Assembly (NCBI GenBank): GCA_963621245.1
Contig: CAVFCW010000001.1
Span: 186,001-250,000 of the forward strand
Source: SIG603 sp963621245
Lineage (GTDB): Bacteria; Bacillota; Clostridia; Oscillospirales; Acutalibacteraceae
Direction: 5' to 3'
Length of the DNA stretch: 64,000 nt
The position numbers and the translations under genes are program-made. Shown here piece after piece: positions 41,424 to 49,977 of the stretch (the first letter of the stretch is position 1; each line of letters opens with the position of its first letter). A model generated the notes under the pieces. That model did no database searches and was not told the DNA's origin. It worked only from the letters and a program-made list of their open reading frames with translations.

Positions 41424-43793
41424 TCACTTAAGTTCGACAACGGTAACTCCGCTCTCGCCCTCGCCGTATGTGCCAAGTCTGAACGATCTCACATTCGGAT
41501 GTCTTTTAAGATGCTGACCTATTGCCGCTCTCAAAACTCCCGTGCCCTTGCCGTGAATTATCGTCACGGTGGAAATTCCCTGACGGACGCATCTGTCGAT
41601 GAACGAATCCACCTCCATTATGGCTTCCTCGCTGTTCATACCTCTTACGTCAACATCAAGTGAAGTTTCCTGTGGCGAACTTATCACCTTGACGGTTCTT
41701 CTGTCCTTGCCGACTCCCTGCTTTTTCTTCTGTCGGTTCGAGTAAAGTCTCAGATTTGAAAGCGGAACTCTCGTCTTGATAATTCCCGCCTGAACAAGTA
41801 TCTGATCTCCCTCTTTGGGAATATCGAGAACTACGGCTTCCTTACCTAAATCATATATAATAACGTCGTCGCCGACTTTCAAAGGTCTTGGCAAAACATA
41901 ATCGTCATCGGGCTTTTTCTCCTCAATGGGATTGCTCGTGTTCTCGAGATTTCTTATGCCCGCTTTGAGCATGGATTTCTGCTCCTGAGTCATAACCTTG
42001 TCACGCTGTTTTCTCAGCTTGTCAAGCTCCATCATGAGGTTTTCGGCTTGCGCACGGGTTCTCGAAACTATCAGGCCTGCCTGTCTTCTTGCCTCTTCGA
42101 GTTCCTTTTTCGAGTCGTTCTCGGCCTTTGTCTTAAGTCTTTCGGCTTCTTTAAGCTTTTTCTCGACCTCGTTTCGCTCACGGTTCAGCTTTTGATTTTC
42201 CTTTTCGAGCTTCTGGCGGCTCTCTTCAAGCTTTGAAACAACCTGTTCAAACTCACTGCTTTCGTCAGAAACAAGATTTCTTGCTCTTGCCACGATATCA
42301 GGGCGCATACCGAGTCGCTTCGATATTGCAAATGCATTGCTCTTTCCGGGAACGCCGATCAAAAGCTTGTATGTCGGCGAGAGTGTGTTCACGTCAAATT
42401 CGCAGCTGCCGTTCTCGACTCCGCTTGTCTTTAGCGCAAACTCCTTGAGTTCCGCATAATGGGTAGTAGCGGCAAGACGGACATGTTTTATTCTCATTGC
42501 CTCGATAACCGCAACGGCAAGCGCCGCCCCCTCTACGGGATCTGTTCCGGCTCCAAGCTCGTCTATCAAGACAAGACTTTCGCTGTCGGCAACATCAAGT
42601 ATGCCGATGATATTAACCATATGTGCGGAAAATGTTGAAAGTGACTGCTCAATGCTCTGCTCGTCACCTATATCGACAAGTATCTTCTTAAAGAAAGATA
42701 CCTCGCTGTTTTCGGCGCACGGAAGCATAAGCCCGCACATTGCCATAAGGCAGAAAAGACCGATCGTCTTAATGGAAACCGTCTTTCCGCCCGTGTTCGG
42801 GCCTGTTATTATGAGCGAATCGAAGTTAATGCCAAGCTCAAAATCAGTAGGCACAACCTTGTTTTTATCTATAAGCGGATGTCTTGCACGGTTTACTTTG
42901 ATTTTTCCCTCATCGTTGATTTTCGGCAGAGTTGCTTTCATCTTGTAAGCTAAGTGAGCCTTTGCGAAAATCAAATTAAGCTCAGTTAGCATGCGGTAGC
43001 TCTCACAAATTCCGTTTGCAAAGCTTCCAACTTCGCCGCTGAGTTCATAGAGTATTCTCTCGATTTCCTCTTTTTCCTGAGATTTAAGAAGTCTTATATC
43101 GTTGTTAGCCTCCACAACTCCCATCGGCTCGATGAAAACGGTTGCTCCGCTTGCCGATGTGTCGTGCACAAGACCTTTAATCTCGTTTCTGTACTCTGCT
43201 TTTACGGGCACGACATATCTGCCGTCCCTTTGAGTGACTATTGCGTCCTGAAGGTATTTCTGATAAGTCTGGCTCTTGACCATTTTATCAAGCTGTTCCT
43301 TGACGCGCGCACCCGCATTTACTATTTTTCTTCTGATGCCTGCAAGCGCCGGGGATGCTGTATCTGCAATTTCTTCCTCGCTTTTTACGACAGAATTAAT
43401 TCTGTCCTCTAAATATTTATTGGGTTGGAGCGTATCGAATCTGTAATTGAGAACTGTGTTTATACTTGCAGACTTATTTCTCCACTCACAAACGGCTCTT
43501 ATAACCCGTAGCGTAGCCTCTATTCTTAAAAGTTCCGTGAGATTTAGCGCACCGCCCGCCTCGGCTCTTCTCACGGCATTTGTTACGTTTGTGAGTCCGT
43601 AAAAGCTGGGCGAGCCGAATTTTGCCTGTAAAATATATGCGTCATCGGTCTCTTGAAGAAGAGTTTTTGCATCCTCGAGACTTTCTGCCGGCTTTAAGCC
43701 GAGTGCAAGCGCACGGGAATCCTCACAGCTTGTTTCAGCCGCAAGCATATTCAAGACTTTATCAAGCTCCAGCGCCTTATGATTTTTATCCAT
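41424..43793 (-). CDS. mutS2: MutS2 ATPase/Smr endonuclease
   Basis: A 789-residue protein: MutS core and lever regions, an ABC-type ATPase with Walker A GPNTGGKT near 331-338 and LIDELGAGTDPVEGAAL, a long coiled coil (about 510-620, rich in E, K and R), and a C-terminal Smr nuclease domain (LDVDVRGMNSEEA and HGKGTGVLR). MutS2 limits recombination in some bacteria and in Bacillus splits collided ribosomes (RqcU activity). ATG 43793 follows AAAGGA, 11 bases past recO. Confidence 0.96.
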   Translation of the reverse strand: MDKNHKALELDKVLNMLAAETSCEDSRALALGLKPAESLEDAKTLLQETDDAYILQAKFGSPSFYGLTNVTNAVRRAEAGGALNLTELLRIEATLRVIRAVCEWRNKSASINTVLNYRFDTLQPNKYLEDRINSVVKSEEEIADTASPALAGIRRKIVNAGARVKEQLDKMVKSQTYQKYLQDAIVTQRDGRYVVPVKAEYRNEIKGLVHDTSASGATVFIEPMGVVEANNDIRLLKSQEKEEIERILYELSGEVGSFANGICESYRMLTELNLIFAKAHLAYKMKATLPKINDEGKIKVNRARHPLIDKNKVVPTDFELGINFDSLIITGPNTGGKTVSIKTIGLFCLMAMCGLMLPCAENSEVSFFKKILVDIGDEQSIEQSLSTFSAHMVNIIGILDVADSESLVLIDELGAGTDPVEGAALAVAVIEAMRIKHVRLAATTHYAELKEFALKTSGVENGSCEFDVNTLSPTYKLLIGVPGKSNAFAISKRLGMRPDIVARARNLVSDESSEFEQVVSKLEESRQKLEKENQKLNRERNEVEKKLKEAERLKTKAENDSKKELEEARRQAGLIVSRTRAQAENLMMELDKLRKQRDKVMTQEQKSMLKAGIRNLENTSNPIEEKKPDDDYVLPRPLKVGDDVIIYDLGKEAVVLDIPKEGDQILVQAGIIKTRVPLSNLRLYSNRQKKKQGVGKDRRTVKVISSPQETSLDVDVRGMNSEEAIMEVDSFIDRCVRQGISTVTIIHGKGTGVLRAAIGQHLKRHPNVRSFRLGTYGEGESGVTVVELK

Positions 43794-43804
43794 TTTATAT
43801 TCCT

Positions 43805-44557
43805 TTAATTCAGTGCGATTGATTTGTAAAAATCGAGCGTTTTCATGGTGTGTCCGAGTGTGTTTACCGTGTAACTTTCGCATGCGACCGCCGCCTGAGC
43901 GAGAGCCTCGTCGGGCACGGCAAACGAATATATCTTCTCAAACTCAGAGTAACAAATATGCCTTATTACGTGAAGCGAGGTTTTGTTAAGCACGACATAG
44001 GGCCTTTCGCCCTTGTAACAATCGGAACATACTATCGTGCCCTCAAGCGGCAGAAAGTACATTTTCTCTTTTTCGTACTCACCGCACTCCTTGCAGCCGA
44101 TTATATTCGGCATATAACCCGCAAGCGACAGCATTCTCATTTCGGTAATAGCTTTAATCTGCATTTTGGGCTTTGTCCCCTTTGAAAGAAAATAGAGCGA
44201 ATTTAGCATAAGGCGCAAAAATTCGTCTGAATTTGTCTGTTCGGGCACGAATTCAAGCGCAAGCTCGCAAAAATATTGTGCAAGGCTTAAACTCTCTATA
44301 TCGTTTCGAAGTCCGAAAAAGACTTCTTTCGGCTTTGCGTAATCGATGTAGCAGTAATTTTTACCGGGGCGGATTGTAAAATCCGAATAGCACAAAAGAG
44401 CTGTCGAGGACGCTTTGCTGTCCTTGGGATTTTTTGCATGGCGCGCAAACGCCTTAATCACGCCGTCGCTCCTTGTGAGAATCGAGACAAGACGGTCGCT
44501 TTCGCCAACCGTCTGTTCTCTGATTATAAGTCCGTCCGTTTTAATACTGCCTACCAT
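43805..44557 (-). CDS. recO: DNA repair protein RecO
   Basis: A 250-residue recombination mediator. It starts with the OB-fold motif KTDGLIIREQTVGESDRLVSILT and contains the zinc site CKECG...CSDC near 150-180, as in Bacillus RecO. With RecR it loads RecA on SSB-coated DNA. I chose ATG 44557; a GTG just before it is possible. It follows era by 19 bases, the usual era-recO order of Firmicutes. Confidence 0.94.
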   Translation of the reverse strand: MVGSIKTDGLIIREQTVGESDRLVSILTRSDGVIKAFARHAKNPKDSKASSTALLCYSDFTIRPGKNYCYIDYAKPKEVFFGLRNDIESLSLAQYFCELALEFVPEQTNSDEFLRLMLNSLYFLSKGTKPKMQIKAITEMRMLSLAGYMPNIIGCKECGEYEKEKMYFLPLEGTIVCSDCYKGERPYVVLNKTSLHVIRHICYSEFEKIYSFAVPDEALAQAAVACESYTVNTLGHTMKTLDFYKSIALN

Positions 44558-44576
44558 CACTTTTCGTCACTCTTTA

Positions 44577-45491
44577 TCACTCGTTGAAGTCTTTGATATC
44601 AAATCCCAGCGTGTGAAGTACGTTCGGGCGAAGTCGCCAGTCCTCTTTGACCTTTACCCACAACTGAAGATTGATTTTGCAGTCGAAGAAACGCTCCATG
44701 TCGATTCTCGCCTGTGTGCCGATTTTTTTGAGCATAGCTCCGCCCTTGCCGATAATTATTCCCTTGTGGTTTGCTTTCTCGGTGTAAATCGTGCAGTCGA
44801 TGTCGATTATTCCGTCTCTGTCGCTCATTCTCTCAGTGACAACGGCAACTCCGTGCGGAACTTCCTTGTCGAGAAGTCTCAAAACCTTTTCACGCACGAT
44901 TTCGCTTGCGATAACTCTCTCGGGCTGATCCGTCAAAGTATCGTCCTCGAAAATATGACCGCCCGGCATAGCGAGTTTTTTAAGTTCGTCCTTTAAGTCC
45001 TTGATTCCGTTGCCGTCCTTTGCGGAAACGGGGACAATCGCCTCAAACTCGTACATCTCGGAGAGATTTACAATCTGCTGCATGAGCACGGATTTATCCT
45101 CTAAAAGATCTATTTTGTTTATTGCAAGCACGGCGGGAATTCCGAGCTGCTTAAATTTCTTTGTGAGCTCGATGTCGGCTTTTGAAATTTTGGTATTTCC
45201 CTCGACAACAAGCATGCAAGCGTCCACACCCGCAACGGATGAATTGACGCTTTTAACCATGTAATCGTCAAGCGCGTTTCTCGATTTGACAAGACCCGGT
45301 GTGTCTATAAAAACAAGCTGATCCGCGCCCTCTGTGAGCACGCCCATAATTCTTGTTCTTGTTGTCTGCGGTTTTCTTGAAACTATCGCAAGTTTCTGAC
45401 CGATAAGCTTATTTAATAGTGAGCTTTTTCCAACGTTCGGTCTGCCGACTATTGCGATAAAAGCTGATTTTTCTTCAAAATTTTCTGTCAT
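44577..45491 (-). CDS. era: GTPase Era
   Basis: A 304-residue GTPase with G1 GRPNVGKS (16-23), the TTRTR switch region (QTTRTRIMG), DTPG, NKID, and a C-terminal KH domain (GKGGAMLKKIG and WRLRPNVLHTLGF). Era binds the 3' end of 16S rRNA and assists 30S assembly. An 86-base gap with two dyads separates it from ybeY. Confidence 0.97.
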   Translation of the reverse strand: MTENFEEKSAFIAIVGRPNVGKSSLLNKLIGQKLAIVSRKPQTTRTRIMGVLTEGADQLVFIDTPGLVKSRNALDDYMVKSVNSSVAGVDACMLVVEGNTKISKADIELTKKFKQLGIPAVLAINKIDLLEDKSVLMQQIVNLSEMYEFEAIVPVSAKDGNGIKDLKDELKKLAMPGGHIFEDDTLTDQPERVIASEIVREKVLRLLDKEVPHGVAVVTERMSDRDGIIDIDCTIYTEKANHKGIIIGKGGAMLKKIGTQARIDMERFFDCKINLQLWVKVKEDWRLRPNVLHTLGFDIKDFNE

Positions 45492-45537
45492 TGTATTTCT
45501 CCGTTATTTTTATCAAGGTTCAATAAACAGCACAATA

Positions 45538-45578
45538 CCGATGCGAGTTTTGGCTTGCATCGGCAGTGAATATTCACT
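45538..45578. promoter_or_regulatory. Two adjacent dyads between ybeY and era
   Basis: CCGATGCGAG/CTTGCATCGG (45538-45563, 10 bp with one G-U) and the perfect palindrome AGTGAATATTCACT (45565-45578), which touches the ybeY stop. There is no U-run, so termination is unlikely; an RNA processing or stability element is possible. Confidence 0.45.
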
Positions 45579-46087
45579 CAGTTTGAATCGGGATCGATTG
45601 TGTAGCTTGATGTGCTCGGAAGTCCGAGCTGAGACATTACAAGCTCTTCTTTCTCTCTCATGCGAACCTTTTCGAGGCCGCCGTTTTCGTGGTCGTAGCC
45701 CAGAAGGTGAAGCATGGAGTGAGCCGTGAGGTAACCGATTTCTCTCTCAAGCGAATGGCCGTAGCGCTCGGCTTGCTCGACTGCTCTGGGGACAGAAATA
45801 ACAACATCGCCGAGTATCTTTGCGCCTGTTGAATGGTTGATGTCATAGACACCGTTCTCTCCCATGGGGAACGAAAGAACATCCGTCGCTGCGTCCTTAT
45901 CTCTGTACTGCTTGTTTAATTCTCTTATCTGCTCATTGTCAACGAAGGTTACGCTTACCTCAGCCGAGCCCTCGAATTTCTCCATTTGAAGCACGGCGTT
46001 GCAGGTTCTTCTGATTAACATTCTCACGCCTGTGGGAATTTTTACCGCTTTCTGCTGATTTGTGATTATAACTCTTGTCTTATCCAT
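45578..46087 (-). CDS. ybeY: Endoribonuclease YbeY
   Basis: A 169-residue metalloenzyme for 16S rRNA 3' maturation and ribosome quality control. The zinc motif is intact with H123, H127 and H133 in HSMLHLLGYDHE, and ATDVLSFP is the second family signature. The C-terminus is normal. It lies 21 bases after phoH, in the conserved phoH-ybeY-era order. Confidence 0.95.
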   Translation of the reverse strand: MDKTRVIITNQQKAVKIPTGVRMLIRRTCNAVLQMEKFEGSAEVSVTFVDNEQIRELNKQYRDKDAATDVLSFPMGENGVYDINHSTGAKILGDVVISVPRAVEQAERYGHSLEREIGYLTAHSMLHLLGYDHENGGLEKVRMREKEELVMSQLGLPSTSSYTIDPDSN

Positions 46088-46108
46088 GTTCTTGCCTGCC
46101 TTCCGTCT

Positions 46109-47065
46109 TTATTGTCTGTTTTGTGATGCTTTTTCATATGCACGGACTATGTCCTGAACCAGTTTGTGGCGGACAACGTCTTTTTCCGTAAACTTAAACT
46201 GACCGATATCATCGATGCCACGAAGTATTCTCATGGCGTCTTTTAGTCCCGAACGTTTTCCGTCGGGAAGATCTATCTGTGTGACGTCTCCCGTTATGAC
46301 CATTTTTGAGCCAAAACCGAGTCTTGTCAAAAACATCTTCATCTGCTCGGCTGTGGTGTTCTGTGCCTCGTCGAGAATGATAAAGCTGTCGTCGAGCGTT
46401 CTGCCTCGCATGTACGCCAAAGGAGCAACCTCTATTGCCCCTTTTTCAAGGTATTTCGCATAGGTTTCTGCGCCAAGCATATCGAAGAGTGCGTCATAAA
46501 GCGGTCTCAAATAGGGATCTACCTTCTGCTGAAGGTCTCCGGGGAGAAAACCAAGTTTCTCACCGGCCTCAACCGCAGGTCTTGTGAGAATTATGCGGTT
46601 AACCGTACCCGCTCTGAATGCCGTGACCGCCATCGCAACCGCAAGGTAAGTTTTACCTGTACCCGCAGGGCCGACTCCGATTGTTATCGTTTTGTTTTTA
46701 ATGGTGTTGCAATAGTTTTTCTGTCCCACCGTTTTTGGCTTGACGGGCTTTCCTTTAGCCGTGACGCAAATAGTGTCACCCGAAAGCTCGACTACCTTCT
46801 CTTCCTTGTCCTCGAGAACCATGTTCATGCAGTAACGCACGCTCAACTCGTCAATTACCTCTCCGCGATTAACAAGCTCCATGAGACTTTCGGTAACTCT
46901 TGCCGCTTTGTCCACGTTCTCTTCATCGCCCGAAAATTTGAGCGAGGCGTCACGCACCACTGCCGATACGTGAAGTTCTCTCTCGATAACCTTCAGGTTC
47001 GAATCAAGATTGCCGAACAAATTGGTGGGATCGGCAAGTCTTTCGAGACTAATACTTCTTTCCAA
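46109..47065 (-). CDS. PhoH family ATPase
   Basis: A 318-residue PhoH-like protein: an N-terminal KH-like region and a P-loop ATPase/helicase-like domain with Walker A GPAGTGKT (132-139), ILTRPAVEAGEKLGFLPGD and FIILDEAQNTT. PhoH-type proteins are linked to RNA metabolism and often sit beside ybeY. The start is TTG, with AGGAG seven bases upstream. It heads the phoH-ybeY-era-recO-mutS2-lipoprotein series. Confidence 0.93.
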   Translation of the reverse strand: MERSISLERLADPTNLFGNLDSNLKVIERELHVSAVVRDASLKFSGDEENVDKAARVTESLMELVNRGEVIDELSVRYCMNMVLEDKEEKVVELSGDTICVTAKGKPVKPKTVGQKNYCNTIKNKTITIGVGPAGTGKTYLAVAMAVTAFRAGTVNRIILTRPAVEAGEKLGFLPGDLQQKVDPYLRPLYDALFDMLGAETYAKYLEKGAIEVAPLAYMRGRTLDDSFIILDEAQNTTAEQMKMFLTRLGFGSKMVITGDVTQIDLPDGKRSGLKDAMRILRGIDDIGQFKFTEKDVVRHKLVQDIVRAYEKASQNRQ

Positions 47066-47152
47066 ATTTCTTCTCCTAATTTTACTTAAAATTAGATTGA
47101 CATACCTAAGGTGTTTGCTTGCGAATATTTTTGAACAAAATTCCGCATTTAG

Positions 47153-47180
47153 ATTATATCACATAACCCGTAGGTTTCAA
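47153..47180 (-). promoter_or_regulatory. Predicted promoter of the phoH-mutS2 operon
   Basis: Minus strand TTGAAA (47180-47175), 16-base spacer and TATAAT (47158-47153) with an extended TGA ahead. Confidence 0.65.
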
Positions 47181-47258
47181 CAGCTTTTTTCACATATTTT
47201 TCAAAAAAATTTGTACCATATTAACTAAATTTACAAAATGCTTAATTTTTGTACAAAA

Positions 47259-47282
47259 AAGAGCCCTCTTTCGAGAGCTCTT
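47259..47282 (-). terminator. Terminator of the TM2 gene
   Basis: AAGAGC...GCTCTT with inner TCTTTCGA dyad, followed on the minus strand by TTTTTTGTAC. Confidence 0.8.
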
Positions 47283-47310
47283 GATTTGCCAGTATTTGAT
47301 TTAAACCGAT

Positions 47311-47754
47311 TTAGACAAAATACGGGTTCGGCTTTAAGAGAATCAAGATTAAATCGACTATCCAGCCTATGCCAAAAAGTCCGCACGTGAGCAAATAGAG
47401 AATGCCCATGCCTACTTTTCCCTCATAGAACTTATGAGCGCCGACTCCTCCAAGGAAAAGACAAAGCAGAAAAGCTATCCATTTGTCACATCTCTTTGTG
47501 TATTCAAATACTCCGTTGGTGTTGTTGTTATTGTTTACGTTGTTCACAACCACTGTCGGTGTTTCACTTTGAAGATTTTCAACCTGTCTGCCGCAATTTG
47601 TGCAAACAACGGCGTCCGCGGGAATAACCTCACCGCAAAATTTGCAGTATTTTGTCTGAGGCTTATATGTAGTCTCCTGACCGCAGTTGGGACAGAATTT
47701 TGTATCTGTGGTGATGGGAGCGCCGCAATTGGTGCAATATTTGGTTTCAGCCAT
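47311..47754 (-). CDS. Double zinc-ribbon TM2-domain protein
   Basis: A 147-residue membrane protein with two zinc ribbons (CTNCG...CPNCG near 7-25 and CKFCG...CTNCG near 38-56), an Asn-rich linker (VVNNVNNNNN), and a C-terminal TM2 domain with two helices joined by a short polar turn (FLGGVGAHKFYEGK is the TM2 signature; then GIGWIVDLILIL). The function of TM2 proteins is unknown. CGGAGGG precedes the ATG. It has its own terminator and appears monocistronic. Confidence 0.88.
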   Translation of the reverse strand: MAETKYCTNCGAPITTDTKFCPNCGQETTYKPQTKYCKFCGEVIPADAVVCTNCGRQVENLQSETPTVVVNNVNNNNNTNGVFEYTKRCDKWIAFLLCLFLGGVGAHKFYEGKVGMGILYLLTCGLFGIGWIVDLILILLKPNPYFV

Positions 47755-47828
47755 AATTTATGCCCTCCGAGTAATATATTTCTTAATCAGAGTATCACAA
47801 TCTTCGGCAATATTCAATAGCAAAAGCC

Positions 47829-48128
47829 TCAAAGACTCATCTGATATAGCACATAGCCCCTATATCCGCCCTTCAAAGAGTAAGCTTCAAAGCCAATATC
47901 TCTCATTTTCTGCGCACGCTCGAGGCTTGTCGCACCCGCATAGCACATCAGATAAATCGGCTTGCTCTTGTCGAGCTCGTGCAGCCTGTCGTTAATCTCT
48001 TCGTCCGGAATATTCACCGCACCTTCGGCTTTTCCTCTTTTTACATCGTCGGGGTCGCGCAAATCGATGAATACTTTGTCTCTTACATCGTCTTCCATAT
48101 CCTCAAAGCGCTGTTCAATTTTCATCAT
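47829..48128 (-). CDS. Rhodanese-like domain protein
   Basis: A 99-residue single-domain rhodanese. IDLRDPDDVKRG and the active-site loop with C62 in MCYAGATSLERA are clear, and the closing LKGGYRGY is typical. It carries sulfane sulfur on Cys as a persulfide in the usual members. It is the last gene of a tight five-gene series (NifX-like, DUF4186, phosphoesterase, small protein, rhodanese) with gaps of 10-13 bases or overlaps, so a sulfur or metal link with the NifX-like protein is plausible but inferred. Confidence 0.88.
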   Translation of the reverse strand: MMKIEQRFEDMEDDVRDKVFIDLRDPDDVKRGKAEGAVNIPDEEINDRLHELDKSKPIYLMCYAGATSLERAQKMRDIGFEAYSLKGGYRGYVLYQMSL

Positions 48129-48140
48129 AAGTTTAACCTC

Positions 48141-48374
48141 TTAATATCTGACGCCCATGCCGCAGTTGTATCTCGGCTCGCGTTCCATGTCTTTCATGTA
48201 ATTTGTTTTGTATGCCATATTTATATCTTTGAGCTCCATTTCGCCCTTGATATATGGCAAATACATATCGTAACCGTCAAATGCGTCGTCACAGCCCGAG
48301 TCAAAGCCCAATGCGTCACGCACTATTTTTTCTCTTTCTTCTTCTGTAGTATCTTTTATAAGATAGCTTGCCAT
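48141..48374 (-). CDS. Small conserved-looking protein (77 aa), function unknown
   Basis: A 77-residue acidic cytosolic protein starting MASYLIKDTTEEEREKIV with cysteines at about 28 and 71. The opening and the phrase YMYLPYIKG-like (MYLPYIKGEMELKDIN) recall a short family seen in Clostridia that databases have sometimes labelled as a purine-synthesis PurH fragment; it shares no PurH domain, so I leave the function open. Gaps of 13 and 12 bases to its neighbours place it in the five-gene operon. Confidence 0.75.
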   Translation of the reverse strand: MASYLIKDTTEEEREKIVRDALGFDSGCDDAFDGYDMYLPYIKGEMELKDINMAYKTNYMKDMEREPRYNCGMGVRY

Positions 48375-48387
48375 AAAGTTAATCCTT

Positions 48388-49086
48388 TCAGTCGAGTATT
48401 TTTTTCGGCTTAAATCCGAGAAAATCTCCGGAAACCAAGCTGTATTCTATTCCCCGGTGATTGCCTCTCAAGCTGTCGCTCCAGCGTGCCGCACCGTGGC
48501 AATGAGAATAAACCACCTGTTCGGCGCCGTATTCTTCGGCAAGTTTCGTGAGCGGACTCTCAAAATATCCTATCGTGGTAGGAGGATAATGCAAAAATAC
48601 TATAAATCGTTTGTATCCCGCTTCCTTCGCAAGCTGCAAAGAGATTCTGAGCCTCTCAGACTCCCTGTCCATTATTTTTAGATAATGCTCCCAAGAGTCC
48701 TTGTTTTCAAAACAATATCCCTTTGTTCCGCACAAAGCGACATCGCCGTAATTATAGAAATTGTTCTGCAAAAATTTGAGCTTTCCCGAAAATAACTCGT
48801 TAAGCTTTTCAGTTTTCTTTGCGTCCCAGAACATATCGTGATTGCCCCTCAGCAAAATTTTTCTGCCGGGGAGATTTTCGATAAACTCAAAATCGGGCAG
48901 GCACTGCTCCACGCTTTTCCCCCACGAATGATCGCCCGTCAAAACAACGGTATCGTCGGGTTTAATTTTCTTCGAGAAATTCTTCTCTATTCTCTTCACG
49001 TGGTGCTTCCAGTCGGACGAAAAAACCGTCATATCCTTGTTAACCGCAAGATTTAAGTGCATATCGCCCATTGCCCAAAGCGACAT
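48388..49086 (-). CDS. Calcineurin-like metallophosphoesterase
   Basis: A 232-residue di-metal phosphoesterase with all family motifs in order: WAMGDMHLN (4-12), VLTGDHSWG, LLRGNHDMFW, FLHYPPTT and YSHCHGAARW. The substrate is unknown; the short form resembles predicted phosphohydrolases of the YkuE/MJ0912 kind rather than nucleotidases with extra domains. ATG 49086 follows GGAGG by seven bases and overlaps the DUF4186 stop (ATGA), so the two are translationally coupled; the longer frame lies inside DUF4186. Confidence 0.9.
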   Translation of the reverse strand: MSLWAMGDMHLNLAVNKDMTVFSSDWKHHVKRIEKNFSKKIKPDDTVVLTGDHSWGKSVEQCLPDFEFIENLPGRKILLRGNHDMFWDAKKTEKLNELFSGKLKFLQNNFYNYGDVALCGTKGYCFENKDSWEHYLKIMDRESERLRISLQLAKEAGYKRFIVFLHYPPTTIGYFESPLTKLAEEYGAEQVVYSHCHGAARWSDSLRGNHRGIEYSLVSGDFLGFKPKKILD

Positions 49087-49445
49087 CAGTTTTCCTCCGT
49101 TTCCCGCCGTATCCACTCGGTTATAAGGCGGACAATTTTCTTTTGCTGAACTTCCGTAAGCTCCGTTCCGAGCGGAACTCTGTACCATTTGTTAAGACAC
49201 CCACGACAACAGCACGCACACGCATGCTGAGCCACAAACACGGGATATCCTCGCCACGGCGTCTGCTTGCCGTCGTTCGGTATCACGGCGGGCGCCAAGC
49301 GTTTCTTTACGATTTCGGCACAGTGCGTTTCAATTACATCGAGTCCCTTGTCACGAACAGTCTGTTTGTCCTTTTCGCTTAAGTGAAAAGACGAGCGGAA
49401 TTTTGATTTTGAAAGCTTATAAAGAGCTTCGTCTATGGTTTGCAA
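49086..49445 (-). CDS. DUF4186 family protein
   Basis: A 119-residue protein matching DUF4186: FHLSEKDKQTVRDKGL, KRLAPAVIPNDGKQTP, GYPVFVAQHACACCCRGCL and WYRVPLGTELT. The cluster of Cys and His in QHACACCCRGC suggests metal binding. Function unknown. It starts 10 bases after the NifX-like gene and overlaps the phosphoesterase gene by four bases. Confidence 0.85.
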   Translation of the reverse strand: MQTIDEALYKLSKSKFRSSFHLSEKDKQTVRDKGLDVIETHCAEIVKKRLAPAVIPNDGKQTPWRGYPVFVAQHACACCCRGCLNKWYRVPLGTELTEVQQKKIVRLITEWIRRETEEN

Positions 49446-49455
49446 AATCTGCCTC

Positions 49456-49809
49456 TCACTTACCGTGGCAGTGACCGCCGACGTGAACGGCGCTCATATC
49501 AAGCTTTAAATCACCGTCAAGCATTTTTCTCACAGCGTCCTCGGGTTTTCCCGAAACTCCGGGATAAACTAAAAATATACCCGCCGACTGCAAGGAGTCG
49601 TATGCCGCTTTGCCCATACCGCCGCAAATGACGGTATCTACTCCCTTGGACTTAAGAAGAGCAACCGCCGAAGAATGTCCGTGCGACTGACAAGTGACTG
49701 TTTCCGAAGCCACTATCTCACCGCTAATCACGGTGTAGATGATAAAACCGGGAGCTTTTCCGAAGTGTTGCCAAATCTCGCCATCCGAATAAGGGATTCC
49801 TATTTTCAT
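49456..49809 (-). CDS. NifX/NafY-type (dinitrogenase iron-molybdenum cofactor) domain protein
   Basis: A 117-residue single-domain protein of the NifB/NifX cofactor-binding family (Pfam Nitro_FeMo-Co): MKIGIPYSDGEIWQHFGKAPGF opens it (shown in part), VDTVICGGMGKAAYDSL is central, and a His-rich tail (HVGGHCHGK) closes it. There is no sign of nitrogenase here; stand-alone members bind Fe-S or Mo-Fe-S species in anaerobes. ATG 49809 follows GGAAG. It is the first gene of the five-gene operon and lies just behind the palindromic operator. Confidence 0.87.
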   Translation of the reverse strand: MKIGIPYSDGEIWQHFGKAPGFIIYTVISGEIVASETVTCQSHGHSSAVALLKSKGVDTVICGGMGKAAYDSLQSAGIFLVYPGVSGKPEDAVRKMLDGDLKLDMSAVHVGGHCHGK

Positions 49810-49826
49810 CACAGTTCTTCCTTTCT

Positions 49827-49850
49827 AAATTGTATACTTGTATACAATTT
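49827..49850. promoter_or_regulatory. Perfect palindromic operator before the NifX-like operon
   Basis: AAATTGTATAC and GTATACAATTT flank a 2-base centre (TT): 11-bp perfect arms, also readable as tandem TTGTATAC. It lies just downstream of a TTTATT-17-TAAAAT promoter (minus strand, near 49883-49855) and ahead of the ribosome site, the position of a repressor operator. GTATAC-centred dyads are typical of GntR-family repressors; the regulator is not in this window. Confidence 0.7.
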
Positions 49851-49902
49851 AGGATTTTACTACATATTTATGAATAAATAAAGAAAAAAATAAAAAAACA
49901 AA

Positions 49903-49939
49903 AGCGGAACTGTACAGAGGGGTGAAAAACAGTTCCGCT
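49903..49939 (-). terminator. Terminator of bioY
   Basis: AGCGGAACTGT and ACAGTTCCGCT form a perfect 11-bp stem; the minus-strand flank is TTTGTTTTTTTA. Confidence 0.88.
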
Positions 49940-49977
49940 AACTTATAATTAAATTTCTGTACTCCCAAAGGGCAGTA

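Noticed and set aside
49827..49850. Palindrome as a phage attachment or recombination site
   Set aside because: It sits exactly between a promoter and a ribosome site and no integrase or flanking repeat is present; an operator explains it better.
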